Assembly: GCF_963576615.1 (NCBI RefSeq)
Contig: NC_088710.1
Span: 17,231,877 to 17,295,876 of the forward strand
Reading direction: 5' to 3'
Source: Watersipora subatra
Lineage: Eukaryota > Bryozoa > Gymnolaemata > Cheilostomatida > Watersiporidae
Length of the DNA: 64,000 nucleotides
Shown in pieces: positions 12,885-46,433 of the stretch. The translations under genes were made by a program, and so were the position numbers. Under the pieces are notes generated by a model, which saw only the letters and a program-made list of their open reading frames with translations, had not been told where the DNA came from and did not search any database. Within the stretch, counting starts at the first letter, position 1. Each line of letters starts with the position of its first letter.

Positions 12885-15800
12885 AAAAATATCAATACAC
12901 ACGGAAATTTTGGGATTTTAATTAATGACGCATCTCTTTCTTTTACATAGGGACTGCGGTTTAAGGTAAAATGTTCTTTCTGCTACCAACAATGACCTTG
13001 TTGCACCTCAATCTGTTGTTTAGCACTTGAAACTACAATACTACAGTAAGTACCAATAACTAGTTCATAGTTTATAAAAAATGCGGACACAGAAAATATT
13101 TAAAAAGTTTTAAAGCCAAATTTGGAATATCGAAGCGAGAATTTAAGTAACAAACTAGTACATAGCGAGAACTTCAACAGTCAGCAGTCATAGTCAGCAT
13201 ATTACATTTCATGTTATTCGATACCTTCTACTGGCATCACCTTTGTCTCGCTGCCAAAGAAATGCGTAACGCTGACAAGAGTTCTTAGCCTCGCTCATTT
13301 CTTTGTTAATATAACGAGATGAAAGTGAAACCAAAGATGTGAATCATTATTTGGAACAATTCAATTTGTCAATCGGAGGTCCTTGTGCAGGTGAAATCAG
13401 AGTAGGTCTGTTCTCATTCGATACGTGAAGATGTTTTCAACTATAGAACACACTGTTCAATAATTCATGACGATGCTGTAAATAAGGAGTGGATTGAAAA
13501 CACAAAGCTGGTGCATCGGCTGATGTTAACAAAGTATTCAATTGCGGAAGATGCTTTCAACTTTGACTGCAGCTTTTAAAAAATACATTAAATTTGACAT
13601 AACGTATTATTTCGACTGGTGGTATTCCCTGACCCTGTTTAAGTAGATACGCAGAGCTTTAAGGCTTCGTGTGCGCATAAGTGTGCGTGTGTGTTTGCCT
13701 CACTTTTCGAGTGTTTGCTAGAAGAATTAAACGCCAATAATCATTCGACATTGTTGTGCTATGTGTATATTGGGATACGAGCCAACATACTTAAGCTCGT
13801 TCCATAGCGAGTTTACGGATCATTGGCGTGTGTCACCAGCGGGCACAAGTGCCTTATATACATAACGACAGCTGATTTCGAGTTTTATAATATTTATTTA
13901 ACGACCAAATTGCTACAAATTTTGGATTAACAGTGTAAAAAAGATCAATAAAAGCGAGCGGAGAGTCGTACGGCTGATTAGCCGCTACACCTGCAGATTC
14001 GCACTGCTTACAATCGTTGGTTGAATGCATATAATTACATATCGAGCCATGCTTATCCAGGTAAAACAATGGTTAACTTGGTAGCATGCTATTCTATATA
14101 ATCACATAATGCTAGCCTGTTGCATACAGCGCTGGAAACCGCAGAGAATAATAAATGGCAGCGATATCAACTCGTGAACGCTGACATATCCAGCCATGAG
14201 ATAATGATCATGCTGGTTTAGCAATTATATGAAGAAATTACAGGTTATAAGATGCATTTTTAATATTGCTTTATCTAAATGACTATAATTTCAATTCGTA
14301 CTCATATATTCATGTCCAAAACAACGTGTAATTTCTTTTTCTGCCAAGTTAGCAGCGCCGTATTATTAGATGCCAAGGAAGCCTGTATAAAACTAAAAAA
14401 TTCGATGACAAATGACAATTCTCAACCTATTTAATCGTCAGTCTCACCATTTTGACAGCTATAGTTCATTACGTCAATTTAGTCTGGAAGATAACGAGAA
14501 ACTTCTGAATAATCAATCGTAAGTCCAACTTCCATAGATTAGGCTTATATTTGTGTATTCAACAAACTGCTGACTAGTAAACCTCTCCGATCTTTGGTTA
14601 TAGTTTCCACCTTTCTAACAGCGTCTAACCCAAAGTCTTTGTTAAAAGTCGATACATAAAAACATCAGGAACTTGAGAATGATATCTGGTGAAATTGATT
14701 TTTAATAATTAGACTTTAGTCTGGATGTTTGTACAACTGTTTATTGACACTGGTAATCATTAATAAAATGATGTTTTCCGTTAAATGCCAAAAGAAACAA
14801 AAAAATTGAAACGACAGAAATCAGGAATTAATGAGTGAATTGACCAAACGTCTTTTAAATATTAGTAATCAAATAGTAATGAGGAGTTGCGATAATGAAT
14901 TGAAAGTTTTAGTAACAAAAAGTTCATAAACTGAAACATATGATAGTAGATGTAGTATATCGGTGTCACGAAATAGAAAATGATGTACGTCCTATAAGGA
15001 TAAATACAAATAATCTGGGCATAGTGATGAATTTTTCAACATTGTGCTATTATTAGAAATAATACCGAAACAAAATTGGGTTATTTCTGTTTCTGGTGTT
15101 CTGGTTGGTAAGTTATGCTTCAGCCAACCAGAGACCTACATTTTAATGTTCTGTTTTAGCTGTCTAGTGACAGCATTATTAGAATGCGTTAGATACTATC
15201 TCATATAGTACAGCCTATTGCCATAAGCAATACGTACATAAAACAATGAGCCAATGCAAAGCTTGCAATTCATATAACTTTAAACAGCTCCAACAAAAAT
15301 ATGATATATAATAAATATAAAGTGGATTTTATAATAACTATACACTTATATATAATATAGGTGTATAGTTCTAAAGTTAATAATGTTGTCAAAAAGTCAC
15401 GAGAGGTAAGAATTCAATTTATGAATATTTATGATATGTTGAACAGAGTTTTAGATGTTTTATAAATTGTGAATTGGTTATCAGGAGGCCAACAAAAGCA
15501 CAAACTACTATATATCGTAGCAATATTTTACTAGTGCATGCGGTGGCCTGCTTTGTCATTCTATTTGGTTATTTTATAGATTTTTAACTTTTTTTAGCAC
15601 TCTTTCGTGTATTAAACATTATTATTTTGCATCCTGTATGGTACATATAGAAAAGGTTTATGTTAAAAGTTACCTGTAAAAATCTTGTTTGCAGTAAGTT
15701 CTCCCATCCCTCAGAAAGCATGTGCAGTTTTCGTCGAGGTATTTGTTACAATGGGCACATTTGAGACACGAAGGATGCCAGGTTAGACTGGGGTGTATGT

Positions 15801-16787
15801 GGAGTAAATATTGCTCCTGTATGGGGCGGTTACAGCCGACGCATATGTTTGGCGGTGGAGGATTTGGGCTAGGTTGTGTGTTGGATTGGGCGCATGGTTC
15901 CATCTGCTTCAGCTCTAAAAACAAACATATTTCATTCGAGTAGAGACCACCTTTGGAATGAAACTTACTAGCCAACATTTCTGTAAGCTAAACTCTACAC
16001 AGCCACAAATTAATTGGTCTTTAAAACCTGAAATCAAAAACTGTGACAAAGTATTTTTGACATTACAACGGAATTATGTTAACACGCTGATTACAATATA
16101 TGTGTACTTGCTCCACCTCAAAGCAACATTTTATTGATATTTGTTGAGGTTTTCATGTAGCTGATTGCAAAGGCTGAGAGAAAACTGTCAGGATTAAAGT
16201 AACAATGGAGACACTTGATGTGACCTGACCAACACCGCAAGTATTTCAATAGCAGATATTAACATGCTTCTGTCAATATAACACCAGCTTGTCAGGGTAT
16301 TTGATCTTTGTCATATTTTATTGCTTTTTAAAACCTTTTTACAATATAATATTAATTATATTTTAAACATGAAAGTTTAAGTTTTAATCAAAACTATGAA
16401 ACTGAAATTTAAAATAGATCTCTCCAACCTGCCTCATCCATGACATTCCTACTTCCCAAAAAACTGCTACACCTGATACCAGACACAAACACCTTACCAA
16501 TCCATTACACCTTATACCAGAGGCAAACATTTTAGCAATTTACATTATAAAACAGAATTATGCAAAAAAAACTTTTGCTTCCAATACACATAATTTAATT
16601 TATTATTTTTTGTTTTTGTCTCATGGTCTAATTTGCTGATAACGGTTTTGATGGGCGTCAATAAAATTAATATCTATCTAAATAGATAACGGTAAGTTAA
16701 TGAAATATTTCATAAGAAATACTCACTGCTTGCAGATGTGTCAGCAATGGCCTGAGCGCAGTCTGGCAGGACTTCCATCGTCATCAT
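6449..16787 (-). CDS. isl1: Islet-class LIM-homeodomain transcription factor, complete five-exon gene
   Basis: This gene encodes a nuclear LIM-homeodomain transcription factor of the Islet class, which specifies motor neurons, other neurons and endocrine or muscle progenitors in animals. Coding exons (minus strand) are 16787-16727, 15914-15674, 9869-9583, 7955-7696 and 6646-6449. All junctions are GT-AG and the phases agree, giving 1047 bases, 348 residues plus stop (human ISL1 has 349). LIM1 spans about residues 45-99, LIM2 105-161 and the homeodomain 212-271 with recognition helix [13 protein letters not shown]. The LHX-binding segment follows at about 286-325 ([13 protein letters not shown], then SYHHQAWK). 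An in-frame TAG lies directly before the first ATG, which supports the start. The tail is short: it stops soon after the FPSLV motif that matches vertebrate FQQLV. Islet identity is near certain. Whether UTR exons or alternative C-terminal exons exist cannot be seen. Confidence 0.96.
7000..7040. repeat. (TA)n microsatellite
   Basis: An uninterrupted TA run inside a very AT-rich stretch (about 6960-7400) in the last Islet intron. Confidence 0.9.
7696..7955 (-). CDS. isl1: Islet coding exon 4 (homeodomain)
   Basis: The acceptor is CTTGTAG and the donor ATAAG|GTGAGG. It encodes the homeodomain, with TRVRTVL at its N-terminal arm, [18 protein letters not shown] in helix 2 and [13 protein letters not shown] in helix 3. 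This is almost identical to vertebrate ISL1. It ends in a QQQQ stretch that is also present in ISL1. Confidence 0.98.
9583..9869 (-). CDS. isl1: Islet coding exon 3 (LIM2 domain and linker)
   Basis: The acceptor is TTTTACAG and the donor CACG|GTAGGC. It encodes LIM domain 2 with CSKC, the [10 protein letters not shown] block and YCKDD as zinc ligands. A divergent Asn-rich linker follows, as is usual between LIM2 and the homeodomain. It follows exon 2 after a 5.8 kb intron. Phases are 2 in, 1 out. Confidence 0.97.
11984..12461. mobile_element. MITE with GGTTCAYACTATATCG ends, copy A (possible TTAA target)
   Basis: The left end reads GGATTCATACTATATCG and the right end, reverse-complemented, reads GGTTCACACTATATCG. 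Both ends are flanked by TTAA, which would fit piggyBac-type insertion. The interior is homologous in inverted orientation to 34360-34746, so this is a dispersed non-autonomous family. It lies in the Islet LIM1-LIM2 intron and has no transposase. Confidence 0.6.
12843..12881. repeat. (TA)n microsatellite
   Basis: An uninterrupted TA dinucleotide run, read on the minus strand as a false Tyr-Ile open frame. Confidence 0.9.
15674..15914 (-). CDS. isl1: Islet coding exon 2 (LIM1 domain)
   Basis: After a TTTTTAG acceptor comes a Pro/Ser/Asn linker and then LIM domain 1. Zinc ligands are visible as CVGC, the block [13 protein letters not shown] and YCKQD. The donor is CAG|GTAACT in phase 2. The strong match to Islet LIM1 ([22 protein letters not shown]) identifies the subfamily. 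Confidence 0.97.
16727..16787 (-). CDS. isl1: Islet coding exon 1 (start codon)
   Basis: It starts [10 protein letters not shown] and encodes 20 codons plus one base. The donor is A|GTGAGT. The single left-over A joins AG of the next exon to make a Lys codon, so the phase is consistent. The codon just upstream of the ATG is TAG in frame. No motif is visible in this short N-terminus; the exon call rests on start, donor and phase. Confidence 0.85.
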
Positions 16788-16943
16788 CTAAATATAAACT
16801 ATGTTCGTTAATCGTTTTCAACTTGTTCCCGTTCTCTCGACACTAGTTATACACTCCCTTAATTATTAGCAAGTATTGAAGAGTTATAACGTATTTCTAC
16901 TCACTTTCACCATGGCTTGCGGTCTGGCTTTACGCGGAATCTG

Positions 16944-16948
16944 ATTGG
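16944..16948 (-). promoter_or_regulatory. CCAAT box upstream of Islet
   Basis: On the gene strand the sequence reads GACCAATCAG, about 155 bases before the Islet start codon. This is a typical NF-Y position. A GC-richer stretch with CTCCGCCTC follows at about 16992. It is a motif match only, with no transcription start known. Confidence 0.4.
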
Positions 16949-19145
16949 TCAGTGAGGTGTTAATTATTTGTTCCATCTGTTATAATTTAAGCTCCGCCTC
17001 TCTCCATGTTCTCGCAGTAGATAGACGTTGTAGTATGACTGATACAGTTGATAATCACAGTTAATCCACAATGAAAAACATTTCTTAACGCGTGTTAATC
17101 CCCGAGCAATGTTTGTTTACCACTTACCAGATTGGAATGCCGAGTAGGCAAATATGGCTAAACATTGAAGACAAGGGTGAAACTGCAGGGAAATACATAT
17201 TTCTACGGGAACTCCGTACCACTTTGTGAACAGCGTTAGTAATGTTTGTAAAAACTTGTCTGGTTTAGAATATAGTTTAAGGAATATTTGGCATTCTCTA
17301 AGAATCAGCTCTATAAAGTGAATGTAATATTTTATTTAATGCGATAAATATACTACTTACATGTATTTCACTTTTTTGAACAAACTTATATTTGTGTAGG
17401 CATTTATTGTTGATTAGCATAATAAAAATGTTGCACAATAAGCTTATTTCTTCTTGACTGAGAGAAAAACTTTGTAATTCCACTTGACACGAGTCAAGCA
17501 GTACTTGATATTGTTAAATATAACCGTGCAAGTGCAAATACTTGATAAAAATATTTAAATGTTAATGGTAACTAATTTACATTGAAAATTTGGAGTTGTG
17601 TTTCAACAATAAACTCCTTGAAATGCAGACGTCTACAGATGAGTGACAGCTGGGGTGCTATGGAGGCCTCATTCATGCAGAAATAAACTAAATAATATCA
17701 AAACAGATGTATTTACTTTAAGCAAATGGCAGCCGCGGTGAGAAGAAAGAAATCAACGCTGTTGATTCGATGAGTTTACAGAAATGCAATTAGCAGCACC
17801 CTACCCTCTACCTATATTTCCCATGATTTTATTTGCTGTTATAAACAAAAGCTTGAATACGAGCAAACAAGGGGGAACATTCCTCGCACCTGTACACGCC
17901 CGATTTTTTTGACTCTTCATAAAAGGAAGCTCAAGTTCTTGTGTGAAGAAACTGCCTCTAAATACCAACCCATCGCTGTTTGCACAAGCTAAAAATAATA
18001 AAGATCCAAACTTATTATTTTGACAAAAAGTGAAAAGCAAACAAACTTGACGGAGAGGACATGTAAAGAAAGAATCAGTCAGTATGGTTAAGTAAACAAG
18101 TGATATTCTATGCATCTTCCTAGCTGTCCCAAGCCTGAATAGGCGACATTCAGGTATGAGTCTATAACCGGCTTGAAACAACAAACTCTCTATTGTGACG
18201 GCTGAATGCGTGATACGTCTTTAGAGCTCGCAATGCCTAATCAAACGTGATGAATTAGCGACTTCTTCGCTGGCTGTACGCTGTAAGACTGTAGTAGCCG
18301 TGCTTGACAACACACAATTCACAAGCCCAGCGCTGACTACACAGCGTGCGCGGCAGCATGAAATATTATACCAACACAGTTACTTCGTTTGAAGCGTGCC
18401 AGTTACAAAACAGTAAAAAACATGTTCTAGGATGACTTAGGGTGATAAATATTTGAGACCGTCAATGCTATCCAATGACATGATTTTATGAAACTTGAAA
18501 AAAATAGGAATTTGGCAACGATTGAAACAACAGCAGCGCATTTTTTGTTTTTTGTTTATGTTCTCTGCCCTCGATACACACATATATTTATATAAATATA
18601 ATATATAATATATTTATATAATAATATCCATAAAGTTAAAAGAGATTAAAAGATTTGATTATATAGTACTAAAATAAAAGGGGTCTAAATTTGAATGAAA
18701 CAATACAAAAAGTGATGTAAAAAAATTTTAAGAATAGTTTTTTCCTTCTCTACTTGAAATGAAGATTTGAAGAAGCCGGTTGCATTTTACGGCAAGAGTG
18801 GTGCAGGCAAACTTTACAAAAACAAAAAGTTTATTGAAACATGTTAAAATATATTAATGGTTTGTCCAATAATGGTTGAAAACTAAATGATATCTTGAGG
18901 CATGTAAAAGCATAATCTTTCTTTTTTATTGTTCTTTATGATATATTTCCAATAGTACGTTATACAGTCATCTACTGCACTATATAAATAGTTATGGACG
19001 TAATGTTTTAAAACTAACACGTTATAGTAAAATTACCATCCTCCTAGTCCTGATTGTGAATGGTTTAAGAAATTCTGTTGATATACTGAGTAATATAAAA
19101 TAAAAGTGGTGTTCTAGTAGTTTTAGGTGATAAAACTTTTGTGTA

Positions 19146-19158
19146 AGGTCAAAGGTCA
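19146..19158 (+). promoter_or_regulatory. Perfect DR1 nuclear-receptor site
   Basis: Reads AGGTCA-A-AGGTCA and sits 98 bases from a second perfect DR1, in the intergenic space between Islet (2.4 kb away) and the ETFA 3' end. Motif match only. Confidence 0.5.
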
Positions 19159-19243
19159 TGCCATGACTACATTTTCTCAGATTTTACACTGTTTGTATTT
19201 GATGTGATTTAATAAAAGCAATTTTCAGAGCTGGTTAACTCAT

Positions 19244-19256
19244 AGGTCATAGGTCA
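19244..19256 (+). promoter_or_regulatory. Perfect DR1 nuclear-receptor site
   Basis: Reads AGGTCA-T-AGGTCA. It pairs with the site at 19146 in the same orientation. Their surrounding bases differ, so they do not look like copies of one repeat. Motif match only. Confidence 0.5.
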
Positions 19257-22200
19257 GCATAATATAATCATAAATGAAACAGAGAAAAGGCAAATACAAA
19301 TGTACATCTAGCTATACCATGATGATGGAGAGCTTTTTATCTGGGTATGAGCACAGCTAATAAGGAAAGTTTGATTATCAGCTCCTTTTGGTTTTTAGTT
19401 GCTGCTCGATATAGCTAAATACTAACATTTCTGCTGTGTGCTTTTAACAGCAAATCGTAAGCATGCACAAATGCTGTTTTAATCTTTGAGGTCTTCAAAT
19501 TGTAGACTTTTTGACAAGCGCAAGCGTGTGAGTGGTGTCTTAGTTGTATTGAATGATTTCTTAAACATAACAGAAAATAACATCAAATGAAAAAGATTTT
19601 ATACGAGGAGGCATTCATACGCTTGTGTTACTAGGAGTGTTAAAACCATAATGTTTGCTTCAGGCGGTAGGATAAAAAAGAAAGTTGTATGCGAAACACA
19701 CAAATATAATTAATGTTACGGACGCCCAAACATAGAATAACCAAAGTGATTGATTATGTTTTAGAATGCTTCTCCAGTAACACAAATTATAAAGATAAGA
19801 CATCTTTATGATAAGTAGGCGATAAGAAAGTGTTATAGATTCTGCCCTGGCGAAGTGAATAACTTTATCATATATCGAAGCTGAGAAACCTCTATCTTAT
19901 TAAAACTGTCGGCTGCTGTTACCAACCTATTACTGCAAGCAAAAAGAACCCTGGCTAATCATCTAGGAACAGATGTTTAAAGATGCATTTACACAACTTT
20001 GAGTAGATTTTATTAGGAAGTATTAATATTTTCTATCATTTGTGACTGTTTTTGATGTTTGAGATGATCTGACTGGCAGGATGTTTTAAGATTAAAATCC
20101 ACAAAACTTCATTACGGTTAAAATGCTCAGAAAAAATATGTATGAAGTGATGTCACTAGTTACTATCATTGCTATAGTTGATATCGGCTATTACGTTCAA
20201 GTTGCAGCTTTACGCCTCTCTCTTCTGTTAGTCTCTTCGCAACTATGGACATGATAATTGCACTTTCACTTGACCTGAGCATTTTAACCACGATCGAGTT
20301 TTGTCAATCTACAAACATCCTGGCAGTCAGATCACCTCAAACATCAAAAGCAATCTCTAATGATAGAAATACCAATACTTTCTGAGAAAATCTACTAAAC
20401 TTTTGTGTAAGGTCATTTTTAAATATCGATGGGGAGACTCTCAAAGGCTGAAGAACACCACAAAGCGGCACACTTTCTAGAGTTAAGCTCAGATCAGATG
20501 ACAGTGCGTCAAAACAAAGCTAGCGTAATATTGTGCAACGTTTTGTGCCCACCCCCATTAGTTAAATCAACGCCGTTAGCATTCGGTGTCGAAAAATAAA
20601 AATTCCTAGTGCATGTAGACTATTAACAAGATATGTCCTGATAACATACTTCAGTATCTGCTATGAATCTCTGCCAAGAGTATAAATAGTTATGCTCAAA
20701 AGTTATTTTGTTTGAAGTTATGAATTCTAGTTGAAATTTTTTATAATGGCTTTTAAAATAAACTAGAAAGTAAAGCATGGACACTAAAACTTAAAACTAT
20801 TGATTTTTATTGTGGAAAGATGCTTCTGCTATGGTATACATCAGTAGGTAAACATTCCAACATAGCTGCATATTATGTGTTTTCCTTGTTCCAACCATAG
20901 CTTCTTTAGGTATAACTATTATACTTGCGAATAAAAGTTTTTATAAAAATGACTAACATATTTAATATTTTACGTAATGGCTAAAAGTTGTAACGAAACA
21001 GCAATTTTTTATTTTTACCTGATATGGTAAATCGTTGATCTTTTTATTTAATGCATACAGAACCGGCTCCCACATTGTTATTGCTACCAAACAGTAATCA
21101 AGGCAGCTAGGATACTTTTTTAATAAAAACTTCTTGTTTCTACAAGGCTAAAAAATTTTGAGACAATAGAATTGTCAGAAAACATTGCATAAAATTATAT
21201 GCTCCGTATACCTTAGTTTAACACGTAGACTTCGCAAGTGATAATGACAAAGTCAGCAAGAGGGAGACAACAGCAGTGGTCATTTGCCTGATGAACCATT
21301 CCGTTCGCATAAGGTGGTTAAAGCAGATTGCACTTGACACTTTACAAACAAAGTTAGAACAACTCTCTGATATATTACTAAATTATCTTAAGGAAATGAG
21401 TGCGTTTAGGGATTTGGTTTAGAAAATTTGAGCCCAATGGGAAGGAATGAAAGAGGATTAATGTGTTTAATTCAAAGAGTAGCAACAGTGTGAGAGGCAA
21501 CTTGCTTCATCTAATTGATGCTATTAATCGTATTAACACTAGTAATGATTCGTATAAAGCCAGGGGTGAGAGAGGAAGGGGTGCGAGAGGACAAGATGTG
21601 ACAAACAAGGAGTGTGACGACGAAGGGGTATCCGTAAGCGGGGCTGTGAAAAACAAGCGTGAAAGAGATTATGAAGATATATATAACCATAAAATAGTTT
21701 TATGAACGCGCAGTGGAGCTTAAAAAATCACCAAAATATTTAACGCGCCGTTACAGGCAAATATTGATAAAAAAGCTATGAAGCAAGACTGGAATAGCCT
21801 CTAAACCGATTGGCTAGAAGAATGCAGAGTTGGGGATTTGACTAATGCATTTCTACTCAGTGGGGAACAACAGTTGCTGACTTCTCACGTCCGCCGAATA
21901 CTGCTGGCAGCTGAGTCTCCAACTGGGCACATCCTTGAGGCAGCAGCGTCTAGTATAAAATGTAACACAGAATTCCAATCTTTAAGAAGGGATTTATATG
22001 CATGCTTTATGATCAACTTCTTTTGGTATTAGTTAGTTCCACAAAAGTTTTAAATTTAGAGCACAAAAATAAAATTAGAGTTTAAATTTTTAAACTGTGC
22101 TTGTTTAGTTGAAAATCAGAAGCGAAGTAAAAATTTACTTGAGTTTCAGTCTACCAGTGAAGACGGCTAGTAAAAGATTTGCTGTCCTATTTAGGCTGCT

Positions 22201-23132
22201 GACAGCTGTCAGTGTAAAAATATTTTTTATAACTCTAGCAGATTAGAAACATGAAAAGTGAAATAATATAATTAGGAAAGAAAATTATTTGCTTAAAAAC
22301 TAAGCTCGCTAGATATTTTTGTTATTAGTTGCTTTTCCGATTTGGAAATAATTTCCTTTCCTAAAAAGTTTTCGCCTGTTATACAGGCTTGAACATTATC
22401 TTTCCCATGGCCATAAGGTTAGCGTCCAAACTGAAGATACATCTGTGACAAAGACAGAGGATATTAGAGTATAAGTAATTCTAGATACGTTATCTGTGTT
22501 GTTTGTGCATTGCTTCTAATTTGTATCCCTCTTCCAATACCAGTTATCTCTTTCGACAAACTTGAGGATTTATCCTGTACACGTATGATGGGATGTTGGT
22601 TACCATTGTGTACACAAGATTCTCTATACAAATAATTAGCTATATTCAAACTTTTATATCCTGATCTCATTTTGGTAATCTTTCCCAGCTAATTAGCTTA
22701 CAGGCAATTTCATAATTGAAAAAATAATTAGCTTATTACAACGCAGCTGAGCAAGTTATAATCTTTCTAGCCAATTTCCCCGTTCAAGCTTTGCTAATCC
22801 TTAATTTCTTCAATATTACAGCTTTTTGGGGTAAATGTAAATGATATAGCGGAAAATTTGTGAATCCTAAAAAAATTGATGGGTCACTATTGGCGCATTT
22901 CTAGAGCACCCACTCAGGTGTGACATTGGCGAGGGAACGTTTATCTGCTGTTGCAGACAGTCATGGAGACACTGTTATCTAACAGCTGTTTGCACAGCTT
23001 GTTGATATACGTGTATCATCGTGTAGACTACATGCCAACAACTGCTACCGTACCAATACACTAACACGCCTATCAAGTCCGACAATCTGCTCGGTGAAGA
23101 ATTTTTTCTCATCGAAAATCGTTAAAAATAAA

Positions 23133-23138
23133 TTTATT
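23133..23138 (-). terminator. Candidate poly(A) signal of ETFA
   Basis: The minus strand reads AATAAA about 560 bases past the ETFA stop codon. AATAAA is frequent in such AT-rich DNA, so this is only a candidate. Confidence 0.25.
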
Positions 23139-23696
23139 AAGGAGCGGATAGTACCGCTGTAACAATAAAACTTCGGACCAAAACTATTTCAAATGCCTGA
23201 AACCAAGCGGCCATAGACATCTGTTTCCTACTATGTTATGTACATATAGATTCAAATAGCGAACCTACTCTCTGGCAGACTATGATAAATGTGAAATTTT
23301 TTTAAGGTCTCGGTCTGATATGCAATATAATATCCCTCGCAGATCTTTGCAAAAACTAAAACATAATATTTAACAAAAACCCTATCTTAGTTTCATCTCC
23401 TAACCTTGATTGACGGAAACCCCTAACTTGCTGTTTTGATATTTGTCAACTCTGTCGTATTAGAAATACATTCAAAAGAATACATTCTCAAAGTAGTAGC
23501 AACTTTCCTACAACTACAGCAACACTTGAAAGCAATCCAAGACATCTACAAAGGTGGTCTTCACACAGTAATACAGGATAACAAATTTCTAGTCTACAAT
23601 ATATTTCTCATCAAAATCACGAGAAAGTGCAATGAAGCATAACATAATACAGATTGTAACAGAATATCCGGAAGATTCCATCTACTTGACGCATCA

Positions 23697-44051
<20,355 letters not shown>

Positions 44052-44170
44052 TTTAAATAGATTAAACTGAATAAAAAAAGTTCCTCTATGCAAAAATATT
44101 AAAAACGACTTAGAACAATGTGTCGTCAAGTGTTAAAGGTTGTTAGTTTATGCGTCAACAGAACTGACCG

Positions 44171-44175
44171 ATTGG
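44171..44175 (-). promoter_or_regulatory. CCAAT box upstream of ETFA
   Basis: On the gene strand it reads GGCCAATCGG, 120 bases before the ETFA ATG, a typical NF-Y position. The next 250 bases away from ETFA are richer in CpG, which fits a promoter. Confidence 0.45.
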
Positions 44176-45367
44176 CCAAAAATCGTGTTTTCATAGATGT
44201 TATACTAAGTTAAAACGCCGCCTAAATGAGGCGAAACGTTTTTTGTCAAAGGACAATAAATCGATTTGTTTCTCTATCCGTTGCAGTCACCGTCTACCGA
44301 GTGACCTTAGAAATAGACCTTCACCAAATGACTTAGACGCTGATCATTATCTGCATCCTGACGCGGTGCGAGATGTCGCCCACATAAATGACGCTTCAGC
44401 GCATTTTGTCACTATAGGATTTTCAACAAGGATTTCATATACAATTAGATATTGAGTGTGTTACTTCCACCTTCTTTAAGAGATAAAGTATCATAAAATG
44501 TTGTAAATTTATAGATTACTTGATGTGAGGTTGTACAGAACCTTTCAAACTAACGATGTACTCATACTTTAATCACAAATAAGGTAAATATCGGTGTCGA
44601 AGTGTCACAAGCACAGTCGAATAATCTGAAAATTTAATCGAAAGATAAGTTTTGATCAGACCAGTTATCCTAACAGTGGTTATTCACCCCATTTGTTAAT
44701 GTATTGTTAGCTAATTTTAAGTGTGGATCAAATATTGTGCAAAATACTCGAGAACCAATGCGGATGGTTTGTTCATATACTGAAACTAACAAAATAACTA
44801 TTTTTGAATGCTTATGTGAAAATGTGTTAGTCTAGTCACACATGTCTTGAATAACAAGCTGAGTTCAAAATGTTTACTCATTTATAGTGTTATGTCGTTT
44901 TGTAAATTTTTTGAGTGAGACAACACCGCAATAAAAGCAGTCCTGAAATATTGTCTTTTTTGACAACAAACAAGTAGTGTACAATGAACAATCAAGAAAT
45001 TTTACCCAACAAAGGGCTGTGTTGTTTTTTAACTGGAAATTTAGTATTGTTTACAGTAAGTGTAGGCATTCTTGACCAACATTAATTCTGCTATAGAATT
45101 TATATTAGAGCCTGTTGAGCAAGATCAACAACGATGTTGAGCTTTTTTTCTATTATTGTTTTACTATTATACATACATTAAAAAGACAATAAACAGTGTT
45201 AGTTTTTAGATGAATTAACTGCGATTGCGATTATTGATGTAAAACTTTATTGATTAATAAAAAAATTCACACAAAATTATTCGTGCATTTTATTTTTAAT
45301 ACCCACAGAGCATTTGCTCTCACAGGCTTCTGGCGTGGTATAAAAATAAGTTCTTTGAGTATTTTTT

Positions 45368-45670
45368 GCTTCACCATGCTACTTCACCATGCTACTTCAC
45401 CATGCTACTTTACCATGCTACTTCACCATGCTACTTCACCATGCTACTTTACCATGCTACTTCACCATGCTACTTCACCATGCTACTTCACCATGCTACT
45501 TCACCATGCTACTTCACCATGCTACTTCACCATGCTACTTCACCATGCTACTTACCATGCTACTTCACCATGCTACTTCACCATGCTACTTCGCCATGCT
45601 ACTTCGCCATGCTACTTCACCATGCTACTTCATCATGCTACTTCACCATGCTACTTCACCATGCTACTTC
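45368..45670. repeat. 13-bp minisatellite (CTTCACCATGCTA), about 23 copies
   Basis: A nearly perfect array. Because 13 is not a multiple of three and no unit frame has a stop, all three plus-strand frames stay open (LLHHATSPCYFTM), giving overlapping false ORFs. Confidence 0.96.
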
Positions 45671-46386
45671 TGCAGTATTTTTGTTAGCCGCAGAACTGGT
45701 TGGAGTCAGTTTTTAATAGTTTTAATGTTATATGACCATGCATAGGCTGAGTGTGGCTTGCTATTTAATGAAACACTAAATGGACTGATGAGGGAGGGGG
45801 GAAAGTGATCTCAGTACATATCTTTATATCAACAAGAGAAGAGAACAAGAATATGAGTCTTTAAGTTAGAAAATGAACATAAAAATTTAAATTGTTCAAG
45901 ATTATTATGGTAACCTTAGTATAGTTTTATCAATTTTTGAAATTTTATAGCTCTATAGACTGTGATTAAGTTATTGCCTTATTTCTATTCAGTTACTCTA
46001 CTAGACATTAGTAAAATAAAGAAATTTTTACTTCATACAAACCTGCTTGTTTCCCAATGCCAACATGTGTTAGCAAATGGACTCACTAAAATTGTTTATG
46101 AAAAAATATTATTAATAATCGTATAAAATATTCCTGAAATTGGTAAACAACACTCTACTTTTTCATAGAACCATACGAATGTTGTTAATATGTGATTTAA
46201 CAGCATCCATATGAAACTTTAAAGATGTTTGAAAAGCTGAAAGCTTTAAGCATCTAATGCGAATGGCCAGTCATTAGTTACTATCTAGAGATACTGTATT
46301 TAACAAAGTTTATATTTTATAATCTTTTATTTGCTCTTAGGCCGGTTAATATTCTTTAGATCTTTGGTTAGTTTTTGTAGGCCAAC

Positions 46387-46389
<3 letters not shown>

Positions 46390-46427
<38 letters not shown>
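46390..46427. repeat. (TA)n microsatellite
   Basis: An uninterrupted TA run upstream of the Hv1 gene. Confidence 0.9.

Positions 46428-46433
<6 letters not shown>

Larger units (their letters stand above)
16788..23696. other. Intergenic region between Islet and ETFA
   Basis: No exon was recognised over 6.9 kb. The left end is the Islet promoter side and the right end contains the ETFA 3' UTR. Open frames here (for example 17801-18184 and 21463-21705) show no family motif, splice context or conserved composition. Two perfect DR1 sites lie at 19146 and 19244. Confidence 0.55.

Noticed and set aside
17801..18184. 127-codon open frame on the minus strand in the Islet-ETFA gap
   Set aside because: No motif, no splice support, low-complexity hydrophobic composition; consistent with chance.
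21463..22032. Plus-strand frames, including an Arg/Gly-rich stretch RGERGRGARG
   Set aside because: Short, with no partner exons or known domain; kept out of the feature list.
44243..44455. Frame ending AHFVTIGF, possibly an Hv1 N-terminal exon
   Set aside because: The HFVTIG string faintly recalls the Hv1 N-terminus, but there is no ATG in frame, no good donor after it, and no phase link to 49266.
45250..45745. Three overlapping open frames rich in HHATSPCYFTM
   Set aside because: They are the three frames of a 13-bp tandem repeat that has no stop in any frame; not a protein.
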